Shown: positions 10,800 to 22,769, counted from the first letter of the stretch. The stretch: 64,000 nucleotides of DNA from Apoderus coryli (GCA_911728435.2 OU452205.1:9182260-9246259); one strand, 5' to 3'. Made by a program: numbers and translations. Notes: generated from the letters alone by a model not told the origin.

Positions 10800-13360
10800 T
10801 TCATACCCATCATGCGAATTATCCCAACCTTACAAATATAATTTCCAGCCACCTAACTGGTTTAATTTCAAAGCGATTTTTTCGAGAAATAAGGAGAAAT
10901 TTGTTATGCTATGCAATGCTTATAGCTGTAAAGAGCATAAAAAGTGCTTTCAAATAATGTACTACTCGACCCCTACTTCTTCTGTTTAAGAATTTGAGGG
11001 TGCACTATCACAGGGTTAGAATGGGATCATCCTACGATTCCCCCAAACTCATTTAATTTAGCTCAAGCGTTTGGGGTAAAATATATAAAATTTGTTTGTG
11101 TTTTCGAATTAAAATATTTCATAATTACATCTTAACCGAGTAGTACACTTGAATAGAACCTTAAAACGAATAATTCTAAATTAACATTTAATGGCGCAAA
11201 TACCTGGCATTTCTATCGCAGTTATAATCATACGGTATAACCAACAACATTGTGTGCCTCTGCAGGTATATGTATGCAAAACTTTCAGTTTGGCGCTCAC
11301 GAGATTGTTTAACTGCAAATCCACAAACTCCATTTACGTGTTTTATTCAAATTATGCATAAACATTTAATGCATCATTCCAGGCACACTGGGAGAGCCGT
11401 CGGAATATAAATAAATCCCTTTAACGCAATTATTGTCAACAGTCGACGGGGGAGTATTTCCAAAGTTTTTAAAGTTGACGACGTTGTAGCAGTTTGTAAT
11501 ATTAATTAGACGATGCAGTAGGTATGTACTATATTATATGCATTAGTATATAAGGGCGTAATATATTGTAATTTGTGTGCGTCAAATAGCAATAAACTTT
11601 ATCAACACTAAAGTGCTCATTTGCACGAACATTATGTGGTGGTTATTTAAATAAAGTTGTTTGACGACGCAGTAATCGTTACAGTTAAAAGGAATGTTTG
11701 TGTCAGTATGCTGTGTAAGAAGCTATTTCAATTTCAAATAAGGCAGCTGAACATTCTTCCAAAGTTTGAGGAAATAGTCCCTTTCAGAGTGGAGATGTTT
11801 GAATTAGTATGAAATTAAAGTCTCCCTCCACAGAGTTTGTACGAATGCAAACAACTTTGTAATCTTTAATTAAAAACCATTAACCACCTAAATCATACAT
11901 GTTTGAGGATGTGAACAAATCTTCGATAAGATCTGGTTAAAATCCATCGTGTAGAAACCGTTTTTCTCTTTTCTCACCGCAATCAAGCTATCATCAATAA
12001 GTTATTAAATCTATTTGGCTTTCACAAATAATACTGATCAATAAACTATCTAACCAAGCCCAATTGAAACTACTCTCATGTTGAACGAACCAAAAATAAC
12101 TTTTAGAACGAAATTGTTTCAATTGGGGTTGGTTGAATTTCCAAACCCCTTTTTAATATTCAATTCTAAATTTAAAACGAATTTTTTATTTGAATAATTC
12201 GGATTTCCAATAATGGAATTACTTCTAATTTGGTGAAGATCCTCATCGCCCCTATGTAATTGTATGTGCGCCATGCGCCGCTGTTATAGTAAATTACGAT
12301 GGATACGACAGGATGTTATGGTCAAACTAAGTGATATAATTCTTTGTAAGTTTTAAGATTTGAAAGGGACTTTTATTAATTAATATCCTTTTTGGAAGTA
12401 ACAAGAAATAAAATGGATCGTAGACATAAACATTTAGGTATTATCTTTTTCTCAGATGACCGATGTGATTAATCATGGGTAAAATTCAAATGCATTTGCT
12501 GTTAACAGTAAAAATTTATTTTCATTTCTCGAATAGAAAAATGTAACAATGCCAGTTATCTGCTAGGCGCATGTAGACATATTTCCAAATCGAGTTTATC
12601 CTAAAAGCACATATTTTTGAAATTTGGCTAACCATCTGAAATTGACTGGAAGTTTTAACGAGCAACGGAAAGGTAATTGTGCCCGACTTCGTATTGTATT
12701 TCAACGTGAACATGAGGATTGTCGAGGAAACGCCAACTATTACTACTAGAGTTTCTGCTAGGCAAATCTAAAACATAGTGAATCCTGACATACATGGTAA
12801 TTTATGAAGTCAGTAGCTTTATCTATACCATATTATAGAATTGCAACTTGTTTTTCCTCATAATTTGGATACCAAACTCTTATGGTGTAGATGGTTATGT
12901 TATGGATATCGCAGATGTGTGTTCCATCAAAAAAAAAATGTATATACCGATACAGTTACATTTACGAGATATGCAATAAGAAAAAATATTCATACCACAC
13001 GTATGGAGAGAAGAAAATCCTAAAGGCAGAGTGGTAACGTAGGTATCAAAGTAAATTTTAAATCAATGTGGGTTGTAGATAATTTCCATTTGCATTCTGT
13101 AAATTTACCAGAAAATTTGACTGGCCAGTCATTTTTATTTCTTCAAAACACATTGCTCAAACCTTACCCAAGTGTTACGGTATATAAAGTAATTTGTTTA
13201 AGCTGAATGTGGTCTAAATTAAAAAAAAAACACTGATTGTTGTCAATAAAAATTCTAAACAGTCTAAATCAGTAGTTTACCTTTACTGCAAATAAGGGCT
13301 CTGCTAACGTACATGTAAATTTCAGGGGCGTCGAGTTTGTTAGTGTATAACAAAACTATT
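10800..13360. other. 2.5 kb with no recognisable gene
   Basis: The stretch contains the second copy of the short repeat (11,301-11,360). I see no other element or coding signal. A piece at 13,236-13,260 (GTTGTCAATAAA-ATTCTAA) recurs at 13,430-13,450. Confidence 0.35.
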
Positions 13361-13365
13361 GCAAA

Positions 13366-13460
13366 TTGTTGGAAGACACACTGTATATTGTGTTATGTGA
13401 TATACTTTATATATGTTCTAGTATAACAAGTTGTCAATAAAGATTCTAACCAGCTAAACA
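13366..13460 (+). repeat. copia-type LTR start, fragment
   Basis: TGTTGGAAGACACACTGTAT begins like many copia LTRs and matches 15,014-15,055 (CAAACACACTGTATATTGTA and ATGTGATAT), where the same sequence follows a copia pol end. It is therefore probably a solo or broken LTR of the same family. Confidence 0.5.
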
Positions 13461-13494
13461 GTCAAACTCGATGATTTGCTGCTCTACTAATAGC

Positions 13495-13680
13495 TTATGG
13501 AGAACAACAGCAACAATATCCTGAGGCAAAAGAAATAGAAATCGAAGAAAGCAGACCTGAACATATCATATTTAAATTGACAGCAATGTAGAAGAGACAT
13601 AATCAAATGACGAGTTAAATGAAAGTGAGCACCGTAGGACCACTCGAATTGATACGCCTGCCAGAAATATTTATATTATT
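13495..13680 (+). pseudogene. possible copia pol linker fragment
   Basis: A Glu/Gln-rich reading (PEAKEIEIEESRPEH), then RRTTRIDTPARN, is similar in style to the acidic and basic linker between integrase and RT of copia polyproteins. Several stops interrupt it. The order (after an LTR start, before an inverted LINE) suggests rearrangement. Identity is uncertain. Confidence 0.35.
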
Positions 13681-13837
13681 TAGATTATGGGATTTTCAAA
13701 CATAATTACTAATTATATATAATAATGCATATTATTAATCTGTTGTACAATTCAAAAATTCATCCACAGAATAAAAACATTTATTCACAAAATAATTTCT
13801 CAACTCCAGCTTAAATCTCCTAAATGTTAGGTTTATA

Positions 13838-14310
13838 AATTTATTAGAGCCCTGCGGCACCCCACTGCTCACGATCTCGGACCTCGAACGGACGCCCGCA
13901 ATTTCAACCACCTATGTACGCTGTGTAAGATAGCTACGTATCCATGCGGCCGCTGTTCCTCTTATACCAACAGAATTCAGCTTCAAAAATAAAAGATCAT
14001 AGCTTATGAAATCAAACGGCTTCCTTAAATCAAAGAAAATGCCAATAGCTATTTCCTTGTTATTGAGTGACTGGTATAGGTTGTCCAAAGCCTGATTAAG
14101 AGCTGTTTCTGTTAATCGACCGATCCTGAATCCATTCTGGTTGCAAGAGAGGATCATAAATTTTCCAAGATACTTATTAAGTCTTATTTTATACATATAA
14201 GCATTCAAATATTTTAGTAAATTGACTTTGTAGTGCCAACGGTCTGTAATTATTTGTATCTTTTGCATCACCTTTTTGTTTATACATAAAAACTATTTTT
14301 GATATAAATC
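13838..14310 (-). pseudogene. non-LTR retrotransposon RT fragment (fingers to motif B)
   Basis: On the minus strand the sequence reads KGDAKDTNNYRPLALQSQF in one frame. After a frameshift near 14,230 it reads NQNGFRIGRLTETALNQALD, IFFDLRKPFDFISYDLL (motif A), AAAWIRSYLTQRT, a stop, then VVEIAGVRSRSEIVSSGVPQ with motif B ending GVPQGS at about 13,849. It stops there abruptly. On its upstream side it abuts the copia fragment at about 14,290-14,300. The type is close to Jockey/I-like LINEs with the NYRPLAL block. Confidence 0.8.
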
Positions 14311-15047
14311 GATTGATACAACAATTTGGGATAGATGACTGCAGATCTGTACCGACTCCGTTTGATCCCAATCAAAAATTAACAAATGATATGCAACCGC
14401 AAGATGAACGAGAAAACGACGAAATGTCCAAGATAAAGTACTAGGAAGCCACTGGGGGCATAATGTATGCTGCACAGTGTACTAGACCACACATTTCATA
14501 TGCAGTGGGGGTTTTATTAAGATATAATCAATCCGGGACGAGTGCACTGGATAGCTGCCAAAAGAGTTTTGGGCTACTTATAACGGGGTCCAAAAGTTTG
14601 AAATTAAATTTTAAAAGGATTGAAGATGATAACATACGTAGTTTTACTGACTGGGCTGGCAATGTTAATGATCGAAGATCGACTACTGGATACATATTTA
14701 TTTCTTGTGGAGGTGCAATGAGCTGGTGCACAAAAAAACAAGCATCTGTTGCTCTATCCACAACTGAGGCGGAATATATGGCCTTGAGTTTCACTACACA
14801 AGAGGCCGTTCCAAATATTTTGTGAAATTTGCAGCGTTTCGTCTTAGAACTAAGACATAATTTCGTGAGAGCGAAACAGGACAACGAAGAAATCGAAATT
14901 GTTTCGACTGGTTGTAATGATATGGCAGCCAACGTACTCACGAAACCTTTGTGTAATGAAAAGTTTTCGAGATTTGTGAAGCAATTAGGACTGTATATAT
15001 CACATAATGGGAGATATGGCAAACACACTGTATATTGTATAATGTGA
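14289..15047 (+). pseudogene. copia-type pol C-terminus with RNase H
   Basis: The third frame reads RLIQQFGIDDCRSVPTPFDP, then EATGGIMYAAQCTRPHISYA, the typical end of copia RT and linker. The RNase H follows: SFTDWAGN (with the first Asp), DRRSTTGYIF, WCTKKQASVALSTTEAEYMA and, after an in-frame TGA (14,823-14,825), FVRAKQDNEEIEI and NVLTKPL. A TAG sits before EATGG. RNase H would degrade the RNA strand during reverse transcription of an LTR retrotransposon. Gag, protease, integrase and most of RT are missing. The 3' LTR appears to begin right after the ORF. Confidence 0.9.
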
Positions 15048-15110
15048 TATTCTAGACATATGTTTATTATATTATAGTTTTATAACAACTTTAATTAGAG
15101 TTAAATTAAT
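15014..15110 (+). repeat. copia 3' LTR, partial
   Basis: A purine-rich ATGGGAGA (possible polypurine tract) precedes a segment matching the LTR-like sequence at 13,366. The 3' limit is unclear. Confidence 0.45.
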
Positions 15111-15129
15111 AAAACCAAAATGTTTTATT

Positions 15130-15629
15130 CACGTAACTCTATTGGACAATTTTGTCCGAAAACCTCAAAATTATGATAATCGGTGGTGCTTTAATCAGAC
15201 CTAAATCAAAAGTCACATTTAAAACCTTCGTAGGACCATCAATTTAGATATCTGTACATTTTTTTCTGTAACCCTAAATGCTGACATATTTATTTAGCAT
15301 TGACCACAACTTTTCATTTCCTTTATAAAATAAATTTTACACAACCATTTTTCATACAACCCATGACACATTACATCGTTCCACCTATCATCGTCATAAT
15401 CTAAATCAAAACCACAACCCTCTAAAAATATTCCCACACGTGCCGCGATAAATTAAAATTTTTGTGTGATCGACTTGGACACATAGATTTAAACCCTTTT
15501 ATATCCAAAACAGGGTGCTTTAGAGCAAAAATGTAACATACATCTTCGCTTTAGATATTTTAGTATATACAACGTTTCTATGAAAATATAAGTGGTGTCA
15601 AGTGTGTTTTCGAATTAAGAAAAACACTC
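15130..15629. other. no gene seen
   Basis: Nothing recognisable was found in this AT-rich stretch. Confidence 0.35.
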
Positions 15630-15637
15630 TTTATTAA

Positions 15638-15868
15638 CAGTGGCGGCTTGTGGCAGTTTACTGTGGTTAAGCGTGAAGCCTGACAAAAAATAAAGTCTGC
15701 TATGCTATGCTTACTGCAGTTCAACGCTGGCAACTATGTTTATATAAAGGGCGACAGTCGGCCGTCAGGTGGTTGTATCTCGTTGTATATTGGATATATG
15801 CCGGAGTGGCAGCGTTCCCATTTAAATGAAGCTTTGCTTCACCTGCTTCATATGACAAGCCGCCACTG
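15638..15868. mobile_element. 231-bp hAT-type MITE with 8-bp TSD
   Basis: A perfect 14-bp terminal inverted repeat, CAGTGGCGGCTTGT, bounds the element at both ends. It is flanked by identical 8-bp direct repeats TTTATTAA (15,630-15,637 and 15,869-15,876). CAG-starting TIRs with 8-bp duplications are the hallmark of hAT elements. It has no coding capacity and would need a hAT transposase in trans. The intact ends suggest a fairly young insertion. Confidence 0.85.
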
Positions 15869-15951
15869 TTTATTAAGTAGCAACAATACCTACATTATTT
15901 CAAGGTCTAGTAGTGTTGATTAACTAAAACCGAAACCCAATATTATACAGG

Positions 15952-16471
15952 TGTCCAGAAAATGTGGGGAGTATATTTGCATCTACGCTGTCCATGTAAC
16001 GGTGCGGATGGGAGAGGTCGCGTAAGGATGGTCGGTTGCGCTGCTCTTTGAATATTTAGTAACTATGGAAGCTGGAGACCATCGCGCTTTGTGCAAACGC
16101 GCCTGCTATCGCAAGGGTGATTTGATCGTGGCAGCTCAAGGTTTATATAGTGCAGAATTTAATGTACGGAATGCACCGAGGTCGAGTGTAAAAATTGACA
16201 ATCAAGATCGCCCGCGGTCTGTTTGAGAACCCAACAAACGATTTGAGAAGTAAGAGTTTCAGTGCGTCAAAATCCGTCTCAATCAGTTCGCACAGGCAGT
16301 CAAGGACTTAACATTAAAAAATCATCGTTGCACAAGGTTCCGAAGCAAGTTACATCTTACAGCATACAAAATTCAGCTCGTTCAAGAACTAAAAGTTACC
16401 GTGTATCTGCTCCAGAAAAAGTGATCTCATGTCGAAGGACCATCTTTGGGCCTCCTAGAAGCCCTACTTGA
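15952..16471 (+). pseudogene. mariner-type transposase, N-terminal HTH part, with 5' end
   Basis: TA followed by CAGGTGTCCAGAAAATGTGG at 15,950 looks like a 5' TIR; a close variant starts the small element at 60.95 kb. An ATG at 16,065 opens MEAGDHRALCKRACYRKGDL, then QDRPRSV, two stops, and LTAYKIQLVQELK. This matches the paired helix-turn-helix region (RPRS linker and PYKIQLVQEL box) of a large insect Tc1/mariner-like group whose N-terminus carries the DUF4817 domain. The catalytic DDE half is missing. Matching DDE pieces occur at 56.3, 57.4 and 59.1 kb. Confidence 0.75.
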
Positions 16472-16499
16472 TGATTTTTAATAAACATAACCTTAAACA

Positions 16500-18210
16500 G
16501 AAAATGTAGAACGTGTTTAGTTGAAATGGTAAAGCGTGTCGTTACATATTACTCTACGACAAGAGCTCATTGAGATTCAAATAACATAGGAAAATAGCTA
16601 ACCTCTTAGTTAAAAAATTTGCATCTAAACTCCGTTGCAAAAAGGAGAAACAAAATTGTAATTAATTATGCATAAAAATAAGCAAATAAGTGCAGGAAAA
16701 CATTATAATTGATTGTTAAAATATAATTAAATTAAGACTTACTAAAATTTCATGAATTCCGTTGAAAAATTCACAACGTTGCAAGTTTAGTTTATCCAAA
16801 GTTAATTTAAAATATATACATTTAATGATTCTACCGGGGCTATCCGTTCACATGCCTCTTTAGATTATAAAAGGGCATCGAATGCAGCGTTTTTTAATAC
16901 ATATCTCCCTCGTATATAAGACGTATAATAAATCATGCCTGCCAAAGGATACCGACAGTAATAAAAATAATTACGGTGACTGAAAAAAGTATTGGGTTAA
17001 TGATTAATTGGAAAAAAAAGAGTTTGCAAATAAATATATGAATGAAACAAATCATTTTTGGCAACGTGTTATTTTCTCAGATTAATCTAAATATAATCGG
17101 ATGGACATCATATGGTATGGCTTCATCATATCATATGGTAAGACTTAATGTAGAATTTAAACAAGAAAATTGTGTCCGACAGTAAAACACGGTGGCAGAA
17201 TATTGTAACCATGATTTGTTCAATAGTTTTTCTTAGATTAATAAAATGAAAGAATAACTATCAAATTAGACAATAATTTTTAATAAAACCTCAAGTGGAT
17301 GAAACATTTTGCAGTCACTGTATACAGTGACAGTGTATACTGGCCGACGACACGACACGAGCGTAACACGTTGGGAGTTTAAGCATTATGATTTATATGT
17401 GCAAAGCCAGCGTCTTGTTTTACATATTTATCATCAGTTAAGGTCTGAAAATAATGAAGTGACGAATACACATATTATACAATTCTTAGGTTCTATAGAA
17501 AATGTCATTGACTAAGTGAGTAAAAGTTGTTGTTAGTTTATAATATCAGAAACATATTATTATACATGTATCTACTTATATGCATAACAAGTATTAACAA
17601 TATAGTATATTTATACTAATTATTATAGAGGTATGTTCCTTGCTGTTCGAACACGGACTAGGTACATGTGCATCTATGTCTAAACTTCTAAAAAAAAAAA
17701 CAGTATTTTTGGGCCTAGGTTTATATGTTGCCTTGTAGGAGCGGTAAGGAAAAATCCAGTATACAAATAAACATACAATTGTTAATACATAAATTTTTAA
17801 AATATCGTAGGGCACGTATTTATATGAAAAGTTAAAAGCACCCTATGGACGGGTACGGTCGGTATTGACATTACAAAGGGATATCGAGTTGTGGTTTTTT
17901 TTAACTAAAACTAGAAAGACTTTAACACAATATGATATGGCTTTGTAACAAAAATTAATCTAATATGTTGTGTTTGATGACCCTGATTTGGTAATTTGTG
18001 TCTTAAATAACTCAATACATTAAATATTTGAAATACAAACAAGAAATAGGCAACAATTATTTATTATTGTAATTATTTTGAATGCAACTCGCTTAAATTT
18101 CGGAACAGACGGTCAAGTTATTCATTCAAACAGAAAACGACACCAATTATTTAGAATTTTGTACAAGCCGTACCGATCACTTTATTCAATGTCAGAAAAT
18201 ATATTACGAA
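16500..18210. other. 1.7 kb with no recognisable gene
   Basis: An open stretch at 17,309-17,515 has no recognisable motif and starts from a non-ATG or chance context. No repeats were identified. Confidence 0.35.
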
Positions 18211-18213
18211 ATA

Positions 18214-18486
18214 ATGTGCTGGCCAAAACAAGCGCACAAAACAAATAAAAAATAGAAAATTTTCACAAAATTTTAGTCTTAAACTACGCGGAGAAATCAG
18301 TAGTTTTGTTTACACCCTGTAGATTTCAGCAGCCATTAAATTTTAAAAATCAAGTCTAATGGCTCTAATAAAAAATAATCTGTCTTTAATGTCCAGAAAA
18401 CAGTATCTCCGTACCCCTTCTGGTCATTCAAATATTTGAGTCTGGAATGAAGGCAAAATTTGGTCCGCTTGTTTTGACCAGCAGTT
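18214..18486. mobile_element. Tc1-type MITE, about 273 bp
   Basis: Inverted ends GCTGGCCAAAACAAGCG (18,218-18,234) and CGCTTGTTTTGACCAGC (18,467-18,483) are flanked by TA. TIRs reading TGCTGG-CAAAA are typical of Tc1-like elements. There is no coding sequence inside. Confidence 0.7.
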
Positions 18487-18684
18487 TACATTATACTCAT
18501 GACTTATTTGTTTACACTGTATTAGACTGGAGCTTTAATAAATTACGGAATATCCCTTGTACAGCAAACTTAGGAATTTTGTCCACTATGCCGCAAAATT
18601 ATTTTCACTCTAAATAATATAATAAGGTTAAACGTGAATATATTGAGAAGTAAAAATAGTTTTTAATTTTATTTTGTTCTATCT

Positions 18685-20312
18685 CTCAAGATGTATAACC
18701 GCGATAGAGAAAAAAAATTTTTAAAAAACTTTTAGGCACTGAAGGGATGTACAACACAAAAATGTTTTCAGTTGTACAGGGTAGCTCACAAACGCACAGC
18801 AGGTCAAACGTGCTTTTTCAAATGACATGAGGGTTGATATGCCTAGGTCCAGTAGTTTTTTTAATATTTGTAAATAGGGGTTCTTTTGACATACATTTAA
18901 GACGTTGTGGTAACTACAGAAACCAACGTTTTACTGGATTTTATTGACATCTCACTTGTAATTTTTCAGCATGGTCACAATTTCAAAATTGTAGTTTTAT
19001 GGGAAAATGTTAAATGGGACACCCAGTAAATCAGCTTAAATTTGAGAAGTCCTTTTCTTATATCTCATGAGCATAAGGCTAAGTGTTTTTTCATAAAAAA
19101 ATATTTCAAAAGAAAAAATTGTCAACAAAAATTGCAATTTTTTTAAATTTTATTTTTTTTTTATTTAAAAACAAAAAAGTTAAATTACAGCTTTATTCTA
19201 ATAATTTACACATAGACGCTCTTAAAAAATAAAAATGAATATTTTTTCGACAATTTTAGTTTGAATAGAATAAAATCTTAGCTTAAATTAAACTAGAAAA
19301 TTCCTATTTCTTGTATAAGAACTAAACAGCTACAGACGAACTAAATTAAACTAAACTATAAACTATCAAGTGTCAATTTATTTTACCAATGCTCAAAATC
19401 TCGACCACCTTGTTGGCAGGCTTAAAATAAATTAATTTTAGCTCGTTGGAGCATATGGGAAGAATGGAAAAGCATTTCCTATTCTAAACTATCTCCTTTT
19501 TTTTCTATGGGGGTATACACAGAAAAGAGTCGAGAGGCGTTAGTTAGATCAAGGGTTCGGTTCAATTTGTTGCTCCTCTACGCCCTATCCATCTTCCAGG
19601 GAAAGTTAGTTCATGTGTATTTGTTTAGTTGTTATCAAAAGAAATATAGGTATTTTATTCTAATTAAACTTAAATTGTCTAAAAATGTGGGTTTAAACCA
19701 TTTCATATTAATTTTTTATGAGCGTATATTTGCAAATTATTAAAATAAAGCTATAGTTTAACTTTTTTGTTTTTAAATAAAAAATTAAGTTTATTAAAAT
19801 GACAAAAAATTGCGAATTTTGTCGCAAATTTTTTCTTTTTTTTTATATTTTTTTATGAAGAAACGGTTATCCTTACGCTCATGAAATGATATCAATAATG
19901 TGTTCCATTTAACATTTTCCCATAAAAATACCATTTAGAAAATTTTGAAAAATTACACATCACATGTCAATAAAATCTAGTAGAACGGAGAAAGAAGGGA
20001 ATTAAAATGGACCTGACACGAAAAATTGGTTGGTTTTTTGTTTCTGTAGTAACACACAACGCCTTAAATTTATGTCAAAACTAACACTTCTTTACAAATC
20101 TTTCAAAAACTACTGGACCTAGGCATGTCAGCCCTAATGTCATTTTTCTTGACTTTATTAGAGCGGAATTTATTTATGTTTCGTCTGCTGTACGTTTGTG
20201 AATTATCATGTATAATTAAAAACATTTTTGGGTTGGAGATCTTTGTAAAGGATTTTTTTTGTTTATCGCTTGAGATACCTATCTTCCGGCCACACACTAA
20301 GGGGCCCCCCTG
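18685..20312. mobile_element. long fold-back element with arms of about 650 bp
   Basis: The left arm (about 18,685-19,350) and right arm (about 19,600-20,290) are diverged inverted copies. For example, CCTAGGTCCAGTAGTTTTT pairs with AAAAACTACTGGACCTAGG, and TTTAAAAACAAAAAAGTTAA is mirrored. The right end CCCCCCTG next to TA (20,305-20,314) resembles the end of the mariner-type relic at 57,171-57,180. The left terminus was not found. The centre (19,350-19,600) shows no coding signal. Small internal sites (GGGACACCCAGTA at 19,017) look like extra terminal motifs. Confidence 0.7.
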
Positions 20313-20375
20313 TATATCACTACAAATACTAGAAAACTTTATTACTCCAATCCTTCCTATTCTCGAACAATTTTG

Positions 20376-20540
20376 TCATAATTATTATTAATTTATTAAT
20401 AATTATTATTAATTTATTAATAATTATTATTAATTTATTAATAATTATTATTAATTTATTAATAATTATTATTAATTTATTAATAATTATTATTAATTTA
20501 TTAATAATTATTATTAATTTATTAATAATAATTACTAATT
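20376..20540. repeat. 21-bp minisatellite, about 7 copies, palindromic unit
   Basis: The unit AATTATTATTAATTTATTAAT is repeated head to tail with almost no variation, then decays into related AATT/TTAA words to about 20,585. The unit consists only of A and T and is rich in TTATTAA/TTAATAA, so each copy can form a cruciform. It starts about 60 bp after the fold-back element. Confidence 0.9.
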
Positions 20541-20589
20541 AATTAATTCATTAATTTATTAATAGTAATTATTAAATTATTCAATAAGT

Positions 20590-20915
20590 GATAACTACTC
20601 CACAAATTTTTGTCTTCTGAACTCAATTTTGCTAATTGTGTTTTCAGATTTTGTACTTAAGCTAACATTTTCTCATGTTTGCAGTTAAAAGTTAAAAACT
20701 AAAATTAGCCTTTAAATATTTACACCTTGGATTTATACAATCTGAATCACACCATAAGCATTCACCCACAAAGCAAATAATATCAAAGTGAGACCATGAT
20801 AAAAAACGCAAAGAGGACATAGATAGAGAATAGAGAAAAAATCCCAAACAACATACCGCTTATAATCAATTGGCGCACTTTAAGTAATAAATTTGCAACA
20901 CCCTGCCTGGAAGAT
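20590..20915. other. no gene seen
   Basis: An AT-rich spacer leading into the GC-richer block that follows. Confidence 0.35.
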
Positions 20916-20919
20916 TCCT

Positions 20920-21370
20920 GCGCGGACAGTAACGATTTTTGGCATTACTACGAGAGAGAGGCAAGAGAGCGTAGGGCGCGCCCTCAAGTGACATTTCCAT
21001 GTACCAGCTAGTGTCCCTCTGGCATTGGATGCTAGTCCGGGACCACGAGAATCAAGATTCAGTTAACAGGCGCGTTTTTCGTCGTGATCCTGCTAGCAAT
21101 TGACGCAGTTATAGCGCGGTATGTCAGTTTGTTTACGTGTAAAAATATATTTTCTGTTTATTTTTACGAGAAACTGGATATAAACAATATGATAGTGTTG
21201 TTTTGAGTAAGATTTGTGATAGTGTGTTTTGAGTTTTGCCATTTACGGGGAAATTGACAGCGTAATATCAAGAAAACGATAAATTGGATTAAATTGTGTT
21301 TTTAACAGAATATTAGTTAGTGTAGATTTTAATTGTTTGAAGAGCAGATTATTATAAAATCAAGGTAAGT
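20920..21370 (+). promoter_or_regulatory. candidate promoter and non-coding first exon of a host gene
   Basis: Base composition rises in GC at 20,920-21,130 (GAGCGTAGGGCGCGCCCTC, GCGCGTTTTTCGTCGTGATC). An arthropod initiator-like TCAGTTTG lies at about 21,127. The following AT-rich leader lacks an open frame and ends in AAATCAAG/GTAAGT at 21,364/21,365, a strong splice donor. This is the pattern of an insect 5' UTR exon with a long first intron. No downstream coding exon is visible in the window, and TE origin cannot be excluded. Confidence 0.35.
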
Positions 21371-22280
21371 GTGTTACATCTAGTAGGTTCCTTAATCCAA
21401 ACCAACTATTTATTTTCTTTCGAAAAAATTAAGTCTCTCTTGCATTTCGCACGGATGGTTTTGAGTGAGAATTTTCTTTATAATATATTTTTGAAAACTA
21501 AGAATAGCGGAATATGGTGAAGGACATGGCTAAGTTAAATTAAAAAAAATATTTCAATTAATAGATATTACCGCTACATTCTTAATATTCATTGTCTGGC
21601 GTTATTTATTTTAACAATATTTCTGTACGGAACGGTATTAAGAGGGAAGCTCCAATAAAACCTGTAACTATCTTGAAGTTCGGGTATGGGTATTTTTATT
21701 TCTAACAATATTATTTCATGACTCTATCCGTTACACATTTTATTGGGGATTCTGTCCTATTTTCCCGTTTGCAATATATAAATGGGAGAAGGGATTTTAA
21801 CCATCATTGGTAACACACATTCTACAGGCCATAATGAGCATTTTATTTTAGGCCTAGAAATCCTACGCAGAGGGTCAAAGTCGAATCAAAAATAAAGAGC
21901 TCTAAAATGGGTATTGGATTCGACCTCAAAAATAGGCCTTTAAGGAGGCCAAAAATTAAAACAAACAGTTTTTCATATTCAGATTGCTATAAGAGCTCTG
22001 TCAAAATAATTATAATTTAATGCTTTATTTGGAATAACCAAGTATACTCATATTTTGACCTTAATCTGTTTTCAATATTAAAAAATATTCCTCAAATAAC
22101 CGAATAAAATCAGTGAACATAGTGAATACCTATGCTTATCCCTAAGTTTGAATTATTTAGATATTTCCTACAATACGAAGTTGTAGAAAAAAAGTATCAA
22201 ATAATACCAGTTTTGACAAATGAATTGCTATAGGCTAAAATACAAACTCTTTAAATCACATGCCAATCTACTGATGCAAG
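21371..22280. other. no gene seen; possible first intron
   Basis: AT-rich sequence without recognisable motifs. It would be intronic if the donor at 21,365 is real. Confidence 0.3.
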
Positions 22281-22395
22281 ATATTTGTTAAATATTCACA
22301 ACATTCTTTTGACGGCGTGCTCACACCACAGCAACTTCTTGCGGCGTATTTCAGTTTATGTCATTTGTATGCTTTACTTCATATCGATTCCTAAT

Positions 22396-22765
22396 ATGCA
22401 GGCATCTAAAGACAGACCAATATACTCAACTATTTTTGCATTTAACAAAGCTGCAGCAATATGTTCCTATGCTCCCAAGAAGTCAACGATGCACACAACA
22501 GGTCAACTAGATGATACCACAGCTACGAAGCCTGAAATAATAAATTGTTGCGTTGACACCATGGATAAGATGTTAGGGGAAGTACACAGTAAAACGCAAA
22601 ACAAATAATTGGTTATTAGCAATTTGCTTCAACATAACTTATCTCGGCGGCCTCGCTTATTATTATATTTACAAACAATAACGGAATCCGCATTTCAAAG
22701 CAACTGATCAACGTCGGAGATTTCTAAAAGATCTTGTTAATGACCTGTGCTTACCCTTTGTATAA
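22396..22765 (+). pseudogene. piggyBac-type transposase C-terminal fragment
   Basis: Frame one reads STIFAFNKAAAICSYAPKKS, then STMH, LDDTTATKPEIIN and VDTMDKMLGE. These are the conserved blocks of the piggyBac DDE domain (STMH, K-PE-I, GVDT-D-M), although the residues normally between some blocks are lost. After a frameshift at about 22,580 it continues KRKTNNWLLAICFNITYLGG, a stop, then RRRFLKDLVNDLCLPFV to TAA at 22,763-22,765. piggyBac elements cut and paste at TTAA; neither terminal repeat nor TTAA duplication was identified. The N-terminal half is absent. Confidence 0.8.
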
Positions 22766-22769
22766 CTAC

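Noticed and set aside
14528..15028. Minus-strand 166-codon ORF
   Set aside because: It is the antisense shadow of the copia RNase H region, which has clear sense-strand motifs.
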